Shown in pieces: positions 50,360 to 59,732 of a stretch of DNA of 64,000 nucleotides (its first letter is position 1; the number at the start of each line of letters is the position of its first letter). The stretch lies in assembly GCF_004135605.1 (NCBI RefSeq), contig NZ_SDPT01000001.1, forward strand, positions 1,302,001 to 1,366,000, written 5' to 3'. Source of the DNA: Sphingomonas desiccabilis (GTDB lineage Bacteria; Pseudomonadota; Alphaproteobacteria; Sphingomonadales; Sphingomonadaceae). The notes under the pieces were generated by a model. The model was not told where the DNA came from, did no database searches, and worked only from the letters and a program-made list of their open reading frames with translations. Made by a program: the position numbers and the translations under genes.

Positions 50360-50535
50360 CTAGAACTACTCTCCATGCGGCGGCCGAGGCTCGCGGGGCG
50401 ATCCATGAACCGGCCCTATCGCATCCGCATTCGGGAACCGCAATCGCCCTCCAGTCGCTTTGCGTGCGTGGCGCGCCTGGCCTAAGGGTGCAGCCTCGCC
50501 GTCCGGCGCCCGATTCCACCACAGGGACATTATCG

Positions 50536-52011
50536 ATGCAGATCCGTTTCATCTCCTCGCGGCCCGCAGACGCTGCGGCGCTGGTGCTGCCGGTCGGGAA
50601 ATCAGGCATTGCCGCGCTCGGCGACGCAGGTCTGGAAGGCACCACCGCAGCGCTGGTCCGGGGCGCGGCGGATGGCGCCCGGTTCGATGGAGAGCCCGGA
50701 ACGATCGCCGAGATTTTCGTCCCGCAGGGGGACGGGGCTGCGCGCGTGATCCTGCTCGGCACCGGCAGCGGAGGCGAGGCGGATCTGGAGCGTGCCGGGG
50801 GTGCCTTGACCGCTCGATTCCTGACCGCGGGCATTCCTGCGCTGGTGATCGACTTCTCCACGCTCTCGGCAACGTCCGGCGCAACCGCCGTCGCGCGGCT
50901 GCTCGCCGCAGCAGAACAGCGGGGTTGGCGCCACGATGTCTACCGCACCCGCATGCCCGCAAGCGCCCGTCCGACGCTGGAGCGCATCGAAGTGGTCGGG
51001 GCTCCCGAGGGGATCGATGCCGCCTGGGCGGATGCCAAGGCCCTGACCGACGGCCTGGCGCTCACGCGCACCCTGGTGAGCGAGCCGCCGAACGTGCTGT
51101 ATCCCGAGAGCTTCGTCGAGCGCTGCCGCCATCTGGAGGAGCTGGGCGTCGAGATCACCGTCCTCGATGAGGCCGCCATGCGCGAGCTGGGCATGGGCGC
51201 GCTGCTGGGCGTGAGCCAGGGCTCCGTGCGCGAGGCGCAGTTGCTGGCCATGCGCTGGAACGGAAAGGGTGAGGGCGACGTCGACGTCGCGTTCGTCGGG
51301 AAGGGCGTGACTTTCGACACCGGCGGTATCTCGCTGAAGCCCGGCGCCGGCATGGAAGACATGAAGTGGGACATGGGCGGCGCGGGTGCCGTGGCAGGCG
51401 CCATGAAGGCGCTGGCGCTGCGCAAGGCGAAGGCTAACGTCATCGGCGTGTGCGGGCTGGTCGAAAACATGCCCGACGGCAACGCTCAGCGCCCTGGCGA
51501 CATCGTCACTTCCATGTCCGGCCAGACGATCGAAGTCCTCAACACCGACGCGGAAGGCCGCCTGGTGCTGTGCGACGCCATCACCTGGGTCCAGCGCACG
51601 CACAAGCCCAAGACGATCGTCGACCTGGCGACGCTGACCGGCGCGATGATCATCGCGCTGGGCAACGAGCATGGCGGCCTGTTCGCCAACGACGACGCAC
51701 TCGCCGACCAGTTGCTTGCGGCCGGCAAGGCGACGGGCGACAAGCTGTGGCGGTTCCCGCTGTCGCCGGCTTACGACAAGCTGATCGACTCGCCGATTGC
51801 CGACATGAAGAACATCGGCGGTCGCGGTGCCGGTTCGATCACCGCCGCCCAGTTCATCGGCCGCTTCGTCGAGCCGGAGGTTCGGTGGGCGCATCTCGAC
51901 ATCGCCGGCATGGTCTGGGCCGACAAGCCGGGCGTGGCCTGGGACAAGGGCGCGACCGGCTATGGCGTCCGGATCCTGGACCGCTTCGTACGCGACCAGT
52001 TCGAAGGCTGA
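50536..52011 (+). CDS. pepA: leucyl aminopeptidase (M17)
   Basis: Two-metal cytosolic aminopeptidase. 491 residues: M17 landmarks VGKGVTFDTGGISLKPG (lysine and aspartate metal ligands), MKWDMGGA, and the signature NTDAEGRL (336-343). The N-terminal domain (1-150) is variable, as usual. E. coli PepA also binds DNA; nothing here shows that. The ATG has GGGA nine bases upstream. holC follows 16 bp later, a pairing common in bacteria. Confidence 0.97.
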   Translation: MQIRFISSRPADAAALVLPVGKSGIAALGDAGLEGTTAALVRGAADGARFDGEPGTIAEIFVPQGDGAARVILLGTGSGGEADLERAGGALTARFLTAGIPALVIDFSTLSATSGATAVARLLAAAEQRGWRHDVYRTRMPASARPTLERIEVVGAPEGIDAAWADAKALTDGLALTRTLVSEPPNVLYPESFVERCRHLEELGVEITVLDEAAMRELGMGALLGVSQGSVREAQLLAMRWNGKGEGDVDVAFVGKGVTFDTGGISLKPGAGMEDMKWDMGGAGAVAGAMKALALRKAKANVIGVCGLVENMPDGNAQRPGDIVTSMSGQTIEVLNTDAEGRLVLCDAITWVQRTHKPKTIVDLATLTGAMIIALGNEHGGLFANDDALADQLLAAGKATGDKLWRFPLSPAYDKLIDSPIADMKNIGGRGAGSITAAQFIGRFVEPEVRWAHLDIAGMVWADKPGVAWDKGATGYGVRILDRFVRDQFEG

Positions 52012-52027
52012 TCGCGCCGTCGCTGCC

Positions 52028-52468
52028 ATGCAGGTCGACTTCTATCACCTGACCCAGCTTCCGCTCGAGCGTGCGTTGCCGCGCATCGCCGAGCGGGTGG
52101 TGGCGGGTGGCGGTCGCCTGCTGGTGGTGGCCGAACATGAAGAGGCGCGGCAGGCGCTGGACCGATGCCTCTGGGCATACGCCCCGGAGAGCTTCTTGCC
52201 GCACGCGCAGGCGGGCGGGCCGGACGACGCCCGCCAGCCGGTGCTGATCGCGGGCGACCTCCAGCCCGCGAACGGCGCCCGCAACATTGCGCTTGCGGAC
52301 GGCCTGTGGCGCGACGGCGCGCTGGCGTTCGAACGGACCTTCCATTTCTTCGACGACGAACGGATCGTCGAAGCTCGCCAGGCGTGGCGTACGCTTGCCG
52401 ATCGACCCGACGTGTCGCGCCGGTACTGGAAACAGGGCGAGAGCGGCCGCTGGGAACAAGCGGCCTGA
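52028..52468 (+). CDS. holC: DNA polymerase III subunit chi
   Basis: Clamp-loader accessory subunit that contacts SSB. 146 residues: MQVDFYHLTQLPLERALPRI, VVAEHEEARQALDRCLW and FDDERIVEARQAWR match HolC. Directly downstream of pepA as in many proteobacteria. The open frame extends upstream through pepA, but homology starts at this ATG. ndk follows after 94 bp with its own ribosome site. Confidence 0.95.
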   Translation: MQVDFYHLTQLPLERALPRIAERVVAGGGRLLVVAEHEEARQALDRCLWAYAPESFLPHAQAGGPDDARQPVLIAGDLQPANGARNIALADGLWRDGALAFERTFHFFDDERIVEARQAWRTLADRPDVSRRYWKQGESGRWEQAA

Positions 52469-52562
52469 CCCGTCCGGAGCGGTCCGGCTTGCATCAAGAC
52501 AGCATGGAGACTAGGGAGCCGCGACTTTCCAACAAGCCATTCTCTCAAGGAGCCGTACGGCC

Positions 52563-52985
52563 ATGGCCGCGACCCGCACGTTTTCGATCATCAAGCCCGA
52601 CGCCACCCGCCGCAACCTGACGGGCGCCGTCACCAAGATGCTGGAGGAAGCCGGCCTGCGCGTCGTCGCATCCAAGCGCATCCAGATGACCAAGGAACAG
52701 GCCGAGGGCTTCTACGCGGTCCACAGCGAGCGCCCGTTCTTCAACGACCTGGTCTCCTTCATGATCTCCGGCCCGGTGGTCGTGCAGGTGCTCGAGGGTG
52801 AGGACGCCGTGAAGCGCAACCGCGACATCATGGGCGCGACCAATCCTGCGAACGCCGAGCCGGGCACCATCCGCAAGGAACTGGCCGAGTCGATCGAAGC
52901 CAACTCGGTCCATGGTTCGGACTCGGAAGAGAACGCCGCGATCGAGATCGCCTACTTCTTCAAGCCGGAAGAAATCGTCGGCTGA
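52563..52985 (+). CDS. ndk: nucleoside diphosphate kinase
   Basis: Phosphate exchange between NTPs and NDPs. 140 residues, full length: [13 protein letters not shown] (7-19), the phosphohistidine in [10 protein letters not shown] (H117) and the final [14 protein letters not shown] precedes the start. Followed by two hairpins ending in ATTTCTT. Confidence 0.98.
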   Translation: MAATRTFSIIKPDATRRNLTGAVTKMLEEAGLRVVASKRIQMTKEQAEGFYAVHSERPFFNDLVSFMISGPVVVQVLEGEDAVKRNRDIMGATNPANAEPGTIRKELAESIEANSVHGSDSEENAAIEIAYFFKPEEIVG

Positions 52986-52991
52986 TTCGGA

Positions 52992-53055
52992 CGCCGCCCG
53001 CATGGGCGGCGATCCAGCCGAGCAGAGGGCGCAGCTCCGATCGGAGCTGCGCCCT
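52992..53055 (+). terminator. two hairpins after ndk, the second a perfect 30-base palindrome
   Basis: First stem CGCCGCCC / GGGCGGCG with GCAT loop (52992-53011). Then 53026-53055 is a perfect palindrome of 30 bases whose arms begin AGGGCGCAGCTCCGA. It is followed on the plus strand by ATTTCTT, suiting termination of ndk, and its last two bases overlap the stop codon of the convergent gene, which it may also terminate. Confidence 0.75.
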
Positions 53056-53683
53056 ATTTCTTGGTGGGAATGGCGAGGCGCCGCTGTTCCGCCGCCCAAA
53101 GCTTCTCGAGCAGTGCGTCGGAGCCGGTGCCAGGCCGCCGCTGCTTCAGCGCCACCCCCTGCAGCTTGAGCGTCCTGCCGCCGAGCAGGCGTCCTTCCGT
53201 AGCAAAGATCAGTTCGTAGATTGCGCTGTCCTCGCGCTCTACGTCGGCGTCCCAGTAGTGGCTGTCGATGCGAATGGGCAGGCGCCCCTGGATGGTATCG
53301 GCACCACCATCGGTGAGCTTGAGCAGCGGTGCCGCGATCCAATCCGCGTCGATCCGGGTGTCCAGCACCCCGTCCTTTGCCGCCACCTTGAGCGATGGCG
53401 GGAAACGAACCTCGATCCGCTCGATCCGGTGATTGGCGTCGCTCAGTTCCAGGCTGCTTCCGCCGCTGCCCGGCGTACCGACGAGAGTGACGAGTTGCGC
53501 GACATGGGCTTGGGCATCCGCAGCCGCGCGCTGGCGGGCGGCTTCCTCCTCACGCTGGATCTGGCTGTCCTTTCGCAGCGAAACGTTGTTCCAGAGGGTC
53601 AGCGCCGAAATGACCAGGGCGACGACACCGACGATCTCGGCCAGCGTCAACCAGCGCCAGCGCTTGCGGGGTTCCTCGCTCAT
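53054..53683 (-). CDS. single-helix membrane-anchored protein of unknown function
   Basis: 209 residues: a short basic cytoplasmic N-terminus (MSEEPRKRWRWLTLAE), one membrane helix (about 17-37), a charged coiled-coil linker rich in E, A and R (45-75) and a beta-rich soluble domain to the end. I do not recognise a family. It lies 10 bp after purN on the same strand and overlaps the ndk terminator palindrome at its end. Co-transcription with the pur genes is possible but no functional link is evident. Confidence 0.75.
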   Translation of the reverse strand: MSEEPRKRWRWLTLAEIVGVVALVISALTLWNNVSLRKDSQIQREEEAARQRAAADAQAHVAQLVTLVGTPGSGGSSLELSDANHRIERIEVRFPPSLKVAAKDGVLDTRIDADWIAAPLLKLTDGGADTIQGRLPIRIDSHYWDADVEREDSAIYELIFATEGRLLGGRTLKLQGVALKQRRPGTGSDALLEKLWAAEQRRLAIPTKK

Positions 53684-53693
53684 CCGCGCGCGC

Positions 53694-54539
53694 TCATCGT
53701 CCACCGGCTTCCAGCAACGACTGCGGTGCAGCCAATTCCCAGCCCCACGCGATGGCGTCGCCGATCGCCGTCCAGTCGGCGTTCTCGTCGACCGTGAGTG
53801 TCCGCCATCCGCTTTCGCCGCGTACCTCCAGGCCACCGGCGATCATGCGCGCAAACGCCGTGCCGTCGACGGAGAAGCTCGGTCCGTCGCTCCCGCTAGT
53901 CTCCTCGACTTCCGGCAGGACGAGGGCGAGGCTGCGAACGCGGGCGAGAGAAGGATCGGTCATGGTACGCGCGAACTCCGCCAGGACACGGGGGTAGAGG
54001 CGATGTTCCTCCACCAGGACGCGCGCTGCAAGCGCCTCCGCGGTGTCTCCGGTAAGGACAGGAACTTTGGCCTGACCCAGCACCGCTCCCGCATCCAGTT
54101 CCTCGGTGACAAGGTGAACGGAGCAGCCGGCGACCGTATCCTCCGCCACGATGGCGCGGGCGTGCGTGTCGAGGCCCTTGTACTTCGGCAGCAGCGAGGG
54201 ATGGATGTTCAGGATGCGACCGGCCCAGCGCCCGACGAAGCCCGGCGAGAGCAGGCGCATATAGCCAGCAAGTGCGATCAACTCGACGCCGGCGCTCCGA
54301 AGTGCCGCGTCGATGCGCGCTTCATATTCGGCCTTCGGCATTCCCTTCGGGCTCTGCGCGAAGGTGGCGATGCCCTGTTCGGCCGCCCAGGCCAGGCCAG
54401 CCGCTTCGGGATTGTCGCTTGCCACCAACGCGACTTCGAACGGACAATCCGATGGCCGGGCCGCCTCGACCAGCGCCGCCATGTTCGAGCCGCGGCCCGA
54501 GATGAGAATGCCGAGCTTGCGGCGGGCATTCTCAGCCAA
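53694..54539 (-). CDS. purN: phosphoribosylglycinamide formyltransferase with C-terminal YjbR/MmcQ-like extension
   Basis: Third step of purine synthesis, formyl transfer from 10-formyl-THF to GAR. Residues 1-190 are a complete Pur[13 protein letters not shown], catalytic N111 and H113 in [12 protein letters not shown], and D149 in EELDAG. The frame then continues without a stop for about 90 residues (192-281) resembling MmcQ/YjbR proteins: [17 protein letters not shown], an F-x-V beta region and [11 protein letters not shown]. An ATG inside (M193) could also produce the tail alone. Start is a TTG overlapping purM by eight bases; similarity begins there. No frameshift is needed, so the fusion looks real. 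Confidence 0.9.
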   Translation of the reverse strand: MAENARRKLGILISGRGSNMAALVEAARPSDCPFEVALVASDNPEAAGLAWAAEQGIATFAQSPKGMPKAEYEARIDAALRSAGVELIALAGYMRLLSPGFVGRWAGRILNIHPSLLPKYKGLDTHARAIVAEDTVAGCSVHLVTEELDAGAVLGQAKVPVLTGDTAEALAARVLVEEHRLYPRVLAEFARTMTDPSLARVRSLALVLPEVEETSGSDGPSFSVDGTAFARMIAGGLEVRGESGWRTLTVDENADWTAIGDAIAWGWELAAPQSLLEAGGR

Positions 54540-55638
54540 GGTGGGTCGCCGACCAGTCGCTGCGCCCGCTCCAGGTACCGGCGCTTCCGACCACAGTGCA
54601 GCCGCAGTCACCCGCCTCGACCGTGCCGATGCGGAAGACCTGCTCGCCGGCCTCTTCCAGGGCGGCTGCGACACCTTCTGCCTCCTGCGGGGCAACGAGC
54701 ACGGCCATGCCGATGCCGCAGTTGAAGGTCCGTGCCATCTCCTCCGGCTCGATCGCACCCTGTGCCTGGAGGAACGCCATCAGTCGCGGCTGTTCCCAGG
54801 CATCGGCGTCGACGCGGGCATGGCAGCCGTCGGGGAGGACGCGCGGTATGTTCTCGAGCAGACCGCCGCCCGTGATGTGGGCCAGCCCGTGGATGCGCTC
54901 CTCCCGCAGCAGCGGCAGCAGGCTCTTCACGTAGATCCGCGTCGGCGCCATCAGCGCGTCGATCAGCAGACGGTCCTGGTCGAAGAGCGCGGGCCGGTCG
55001 AGCTTCCAGCCCTTGTCCGCGGCGAGTCGGCGGACCAGCGAGAACCCGTTCGAATGGACCCCGGAGGAGGCGAGCCCCAGGATCACGTCACCCACCTGGA
55101 CGCGCCCCTTGGTGAGCAACTGCTCGCGCTCGACCGCGCCAACGCAGAAGCCCGCAAGATCATAGTCGTCCGCGGCATACATGCCCGGCATCTCCGCCGT
55201 CTCGCCGCCGATCAGCGCGCATCCTGCCTGCCGACAGCCCTCTGCGATCGAGGCGATCACGCGCTCGGCCACATCGGGCTCCAGCTTGCCGCTGGCGTAG
55301 TAATCCAGGAAGAACAGCGGTTCGGCGCCCTGGACGATCAGATCGTTGGCACACATCGCCACCAGGTCTATCCCCACGCCGTCGTGGGCGTTGTGCTCGA
55401 TCGCCAGCTTCAGCTTGGTGCCGACCCCGTCGTTCGCCGCCACCAGGAGGGGGTCCTTGAACCCGGCCGCCTTGGGATCGAAGATGCCGCCGAAGCCGCC
55501 CAGGTCGGCGTCGGCACCGCTGCGGCGGGTCGAGCGCGCAAGCGGCGCAATGGCCCGTACCAGGGCGTTGCCCGCGGCGATCGAAACGCCGGCTCCGGCG
55601 TAGGTATAGGGCGTCGCGCCCGCGTCTTCGGTGCTCAT
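54532..55638 (-). CDS. purM: phosphoribosylformylglycinamidine cyclo-ligase (AIR synthetase)
   Basis: ATP-dependent closure of the imidazole ring in purine synthesis. 368 residues: [31 protein letters not shown], the metal-binding [11 protein letters not shown] and the C-terminal [16 protein letters not shown]. Start at MSTEDAG; the frame is open much further but inside the divergent neighbour. Overlaps purN. Divergent from the DUF2066-like gene with 61 bp between. Confidence 0.97.
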   Translation of the reverse strand: MSTEDAGATPYTYAGAGVSIAAGNALVRAIAPLARSTRRSGADADLGGFGGIFDPKAAGFKDPLLVAANDGVGTKLKLAIEHNAHDGVGIDLVAMCANDLIVQGAEPLFFLDYYASGKLEPDVAERVIASIAEGCRQAGCALIGGETAEMPGMYAADDYDLAGFCVGAVEREQLLTKGRVQVGDVILGLASSGVHSNGFSLVRRLAADKGWKLDRPALFDQDRLLIDALMAPTRIYVKSLLPLLREERIHGLAHITGGGLLENIPRVLPDGCHARVDADAWEQPRLMAFLQAQGAIEPEEMARTFNCGIGMAVLVAPQEAEGVAAALEEAGEQVFRIGTVEAGDCGCTVVGSAGTWSGRSDWSATHLG

Positions 55639-55699
55639 GGGTGACCGACTAGCCATATCCTGCTTGGATTTCCACGCCCGCTTCGTCAAAAGGCGGCCG

Positions 55700-56965
55700 A
55701 TGCCTTGCTTGCGCTTTTCCCGAACTCTGCGTGCCGGCCTGTTGGTGGCGCTGCTTGCCACCGGCGGTGCCGTGATCGCCCAGATTGAGGACAGTGGCCG
55801 CGGCGTCGCCCCGATCGCAAGTTCCGGGAGTTTCGAGGTTTCCGGGGTGTCCGTCGATGTAGCGGGCGCCAATGCCGAGGCGGCGAGAACCGCGGGCTGG
55901 CGCCTGGCGCAGCGCAAGGGTTGGGACATGCTGTCACGGCGGCTGACGGGTCGTCCGGGCTCGCTGCCCGATTCGGCGCTCGACTCGCTGGTGAGCGGCA
56001 TCGTCATCGAAAATGAGCAAATCGGCCCGAACCGCTACATCGCGAAGCTGGGGGTGCTGTTCAATCGCGGGCGCGCGGGCTCGATCCTGGGTGTCGCCGG
56101 AGAAACGCTCCGCTCGCCAGCGCTGCTGGTCGTGCCGCTTCAGGAATCCGGCGGCGCGGCGACGGTGTTCGAACGGGCCACGCCCTGGCAGGAGGCGTGG
56201 GCACGGTTCCGCACCGGCAACAGCGTCATCGACTATGTCCGGCTGACGGGCACCGGACCAGACGCGTTGCTGGTGAACGGCGGCCAGGTAAGCCGTCGCG
56301 GTCGTGGCTGGTGGCGCACCATCCTTGATCAATATGGCGCAGCCGACGTCCTGATCCCGCAGGTGAAGCTGCGGCGTCAGTGGCCCGGTGGCCCGGTGAT
56401 CGCCGACTTCTCCGCCGGCTATGGTCCGGACCATCATGTGCTCACCCGATTCACCTTGCGGGTCGAGCGCAGCGATGCGCTGCCGGCGCTGCTGGACGAG
56501 GGCGTCCGCCGGATCGACGCGGCGTATCAGCAGGCGCTTCGTCAGGGGGCCTTGCGCATCGATCCAGCGCTCAGTGCACCGCCGCCGGGCCAACCGCTCC
56601 CGACCGTGAACGTACCCGCACCAGGCTCGGCAGACACGGGATCGGAGGTGGTCACGGGCACACCGGAAGGCCGCACCACGCTGTCGATCCAGTTTGATAC
56701 GCCCGGCGTCGCTGCGGTCGCATCCTCGGAAGCCTCTGTCCGCGCGGTGGCCGGCGTCCGTTCCGCGGTCACGACCAGTCTCGCGCTGGGTGGCGTGTCC
56801 GTCATGCGCGTCGTCTTCGATGGTGACCCCGCCGTCCTCTCCGCAGCCTTGCAGGCGCGCGGCTGGCAGGTGACCCAAGGCGGGGGCGTGCTGCGGATTC
56901 GCCGCGCCGTCGGCACCCCTTCGCCCACTCCCTCCGCCGCACCGGCGGCACCGACCGGCGGATGA
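55700..56965 (+). CDS. exported DUF2066-like protein
   Basis: 421 residues: signal peptide [20 protein letters not shown], then a domain with [21 protein letters not shown] and [14 protein letters not shown], a second soluble domain, a Pro/Gly-rich linker (about 315-335) and a small C-terminal domain that resembles a heavy-metal-associated-like fold ([20 protein letters not shown]). In gammaproteobacteria DUF2066 proteins sit between purM and hda, the same place as here, so this is probably the alphaproteobacterial counterpart; function unknown. It overlaps hdaA. Confidence 0.8.
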   Translation: MPCLRFSRTLRAGLLVALLATGGAVIAQIEDSGRGVAPIASSGSFEVSGVSVDVAGANAEAARTAGWRLAQRKGWDMLSRRLTGRPGSLPDSALDSLVSGIVIENEQIGPNRYIAKLGVLFNRGRAGSILGVAGETLRSPALLVVPLQESGGAATVFERATPWQEAWARFRTGNSVIDYVRLTGTGPDALLVNGGQVSRRGRGWWRTILDQYGAADVLIPQVKLRRQWPGGPVIADFSAGYGPDHHVLTRFTLRVERSDALPALLDEGVRRIDAAYQQALRQGALRIDPALSAPPPGQPLPTVNVPAPGSADTGSEVVTGTPEGRTTLSIQFDTPGVAAVASSEASVRAVAGVRSAVTTSLALGGVSVMRVVFDGDPAVLSAALQARGWQVTQGGGVLRIRRAVGTPSPTPSAAPAAPTGG

Positions 56966-57603
56966 TGCAGCTCGACCTGCCGCTGGGTCAGCCGGTGGGC
57001 GCGCGGGCGGACGAGTTTCTGGTGAGCGACATCAACGCTCACGCCGTCCACCATCTGGAGCATTGGGGCACCTGGCCAGTCATGGCCGCGCTGCTGGTCG
57101 GGCCCCGTAAATCCGGCCGCTCCCTGCTGGCTCGACTCTTCGCGCTGCGTACCGGCGGCACGGTCATCGACGATGCCGAGCGCCAGAGCGAGGTCGACAT
57201 CTTCCATGCGTGGAACCGCGCGCAGGCCGAGCGACGGCCGCTGCTGGTCGTCGCCGACGCACCACCGCCGGCCTGGGACGTCCGCCTGCCGGATCTCCGG
57301 TCGCGGATCGGCGCCACTCCGGTGTTGGCGCTGGGACTTCCCGACGCGCGGCTCGTGGCCTCGCTCCTGGATTATCTGCTCGAGCGACGGGAGCTCGTCG
57401 CGGGACCGGGATTGATCGACTGGATCACGCGCCGGGTGGAACCGAGCTACATCAGCGTCCTCGGCGTTGTCGAAGCGCTGGAGGAAGATGCCATGGTTCG
57501 CCAGAACCGGCGGCTGTCGATCGCAACGGCCCGGCCGGTCCTGACAAAGGCGGGACTGGTGCCGAACGCACCGCCAGCGAGCGTGGAACAAGAGGGAGCT
57601 TGA
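56962..57603 (+). CDS. hdaA: DnaA-homologous regulatory protein HdaA
   Basis: Hda-type protein that, with the sliding clamp, stimulates ATP hydrolysis by DnaA to block re-initiation. 213 residues: clamp-binding hexapeptide QLDLPL at the N-terminus, AAA+ core with the Hda-typical degenerate Walker A GPRKSGRS (47-54) and an arginine-rich sensor region. Starts in an ATGA overlap with the DUF2066-like gene (ATG repeated, so three bases of uncertainty). ppk follows after two bases. Confidence 0.92.
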   Translation: MMQLDLPLGQPVGARADEFLVSDINAHAVHHLEHWGTWPVMAALLVGPRKSGRSLLARLFALRTGGTVIDDAERQSEVDIFHAWNRAQAERRPLLVVADAPPPAWDVRLPDLRSRIGATPVLALGLPDARLVASLLDYLLERRELVAGPGLIDWITRRVEPSYISVLGVVEALEEDAMVRQNRRLSIATARPVLTKAGLVPNAPPASVEQEGA

Positions 57604-57605
57604 AG

Positions 57606-59729
57606 GTGACGGAAAGCGGCCAAGGATATTTCAACCGCGAACTTTCCTGGCTGGCTTTCAATCGGCGGGTGCTGGAGGAGGCCTGCAACCCGGCGCATCC
57701 CTTGCTGGAACGGCTGCGGTTTCTCTCGATTTCGGCGAGCAACCTCGACGAGTTCTTCATGGTGCGCGTCGCCGGGCTGAAGGGCCAGGTGATGCAGGGC
57801 GTGGAGCTCAAGTCGATAGACGGCCTCACGCCAGCCCAGCAGCTTGCGGCGATCGTGGAGGATGCAGCGGCACTGGTGGCGAGCCAGCAGCGGATCTGGA
57901 ACGACCTTGCGGAAGCGCTCGGGGAGGCGGGCATCTTCGTCCTCGAAAGCGACGCCATCGCGGGGGAGGCGGAGGCGTGGCTGCGCCGGCACTTCCAGGA
58001 ACAGCTGTTTCCGATGATCACGCCGCAGGCGCTGGATCCGGCGCACCCGTTCCCGTTCATCCCCAACCAGGGATCCAGCGTGATCTTCGATCTCGTCCGG
58101 GTCGCCGACGGTGCTGCCGTGCGGGAACTGGTGCTCTTGCCGGCCGCGGCTCCGCGCTTCGTTCGCCTGCCCGGCACACCCGCGCGACACGTAGCGATAG
58201 AAACGCTGATCAAGCGCTTCTCGTCGTTGCTTTTTCCTGGGTACGAGGTCCGGGCGTCAGCCGATTTCCGCGTCCTGCGCGACAGCGACATCGAACTAGA
58301 GGAGGAGGCTGAGGATCTGGTTCTCTACTTCCGTTCCGCGATCAAGCGGCGCCGGCGCGGCCGCGTGATTCGGCTGGAGGTCGAAAGCGGCATCAGCGAC
58401 GGCCTCCTCAGCATCTTGAAGGAGGAACTCGGCGGCAGCGACGCGCTGCTCATCGAGAGAAGCGGCTTCCTGGGCCTGGGCGATCTCTCCCTGCTCGTCG
58501 AGGAGGATCGCCCCGAGCTCAAGTTCCCGCCGTTCAGCCCGCGGTTCCCGGAGCGCATCCGCGAGTTCGGTGGGGACTGCTTCGCGGCAATCCGGGCGAA
58601 GGACATCGTCGTCCATCATCCGTACGAGACCTTTGATGTCGTACTTGCCTTTCTGAAGCAGGCGGCGGCGGATCCGGATGTGCTCGCGATCAAGCAGACG
58701 CTGTACCGGGCGGGCAAGCAATCCGCGGTCGTCAGCGCCCTGATCGCAGCTGCCGAGGCGGGGAAGTCGGTCACCGCGGTGGTGGAGCTCAAGGCGCGGT
58801 TCGACGAGGAGCAGAACCTCTATTGGGCGTCGGCCCTCGAGCGCGCCGGCGTTCAGGTCGTCTACGGCTTCATTGACTGGAAGACCCACGCGAAGATCTC
58901 GATGGTCGTACGGCGGGAGGATGGCGGGGTACGGACCTACTGCCACTTCGGCACCGGCAACTATCATCCGGTCACCGCGCGCATCTACACGGACCTCAGC
59001 TTCTTCACCGCCGACCCGGTGATCGGGCGCGATGCCGTGCAGGTGTTCAACTATATCACCGGCTATGTGGAGCCTGCGCATCTGGAGCGGCTCGCGATCT
59101 CGCCGCGCAACCTGCGCGACCGCCTCATCGAGCTGATCGAGGGAGAGATTTGCCACGCAAAGGCCGGTCGGGAAGGGGCGGTCTGGGCGAAGATGAACTC
59201 GCTGGTGGATCCGGCCGTGATCGACAAACTGTACGAGGCGAGTTGCGCCGGCGTGCAGATCGAGCTGGTGATCCGGGGGATCTGCTGCCTGCGCCCGCGT
59301 GTACCCGGCATGTCCGAGAACATCCGCGTCAAATCGATCGTGGGGCGCTTTCTGGAGCACAGCCGCATCTGGGCCTTCGGCAACGGCAGTGCTTTGCCGA
59401 ATGACGAGGCTCTGCTGTTCATCTCGTCGGCCGACTGGATGCCGCGCAATTTCGACAGGCGGGTGGAATATCTGCTGCCGATCACCAATCCAACCGTGCA
59501 CGAGCAGGTGCTCGACCAGGTGCTGCTCGCCAACCTGATCGACGAGGAGCAAAGCTGGGAACTGGGACCGGACGGCAGCTACAAGCGCGTGGAAGTCGAC
59601 GGTCCCGGCTTCAACCTCCACCGCTACTTCATGACCAATCCCTCGCTGTCCGGGCGCGGCGCGGCACTCGATGACACCATGCCGCAGGAACTATCCCTGC
59701 GACAGCATCTCACCGAACAGGACGGTTGA
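57606..59729 (+). CDS. ppk1: polyphosphate kinase 1
   Basis: Reversible polyphosphate synthesis from ATP, membrane-associated. 707 residues: N-terminal [19 protein letters not shown], active-site histidine in [10 protein letters not shown] (H428) and the second in [17 protein letters not shown] (H447). Start is GTG with GAGGGAG seven bases upstream; the hdaA stop is immediately before. ppx follows after three bases, so synthesis and breakdown are encoded together. Confidence 0.97.
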   Translation: MTESGQGYFNRELSWLAFNRRVLEEACNPAHPLLERLRFLSISASNLDEFFMVRVAGLKGQVMQGVELKSIDGLTPAQQLAAIVEDAAALVASQQRIWNDLAEALGEAGIFVLESDAIAGEAEAWLRRHFQEQLFPMITPQALDPAHPFPFIPNQGSSVIFDLVRVADGAAVRELVLLPAAAPRFVRLPGTPARHVAIETLIKRFSSLLFPGYEVRASADFRVLRDSDIELEEEAEDLVLYFRSAIKRRRRGRVIRLEVESGISDGLLSILKEELGGSDALLIERSGFLGLGDLSLLVEEDRPELKFPPFSPRFPERIREFGGDCFAAIRAKDIVVHHPYETFDVVLAFLKQAAADPDVLAIKQTLYRAGKQSAVVSALIAAAEAGKSVTAVVELKARFDEEQNLYWASALERAGVQVVYGFIDWKTHAKISMVVRREDGGVRTYCHFGTGNYHPVTARIYTDLSFFTADPVIGRDAVQVFNYITGYVEPAHLERLAISPRNLRDRLIELIEGEICHAKAGREGAVWAKMNSLVDPAVIDKLYEASCAGVQIELVIRGICCLRPRVPGMSENIRVKSIVGRFLEHSRIWAFGNGSALPNDEALLFISSADWMPRNFDRRVEYLLPITNPTVHEQVLDQVLLANLIDEEQSWELGPDGSYKRVEVDGPGFNLHRYFMTNPSLSGRGAALDDTMPQELSLRQHLTEQDG

Positions 59730-59732
59730 CCC

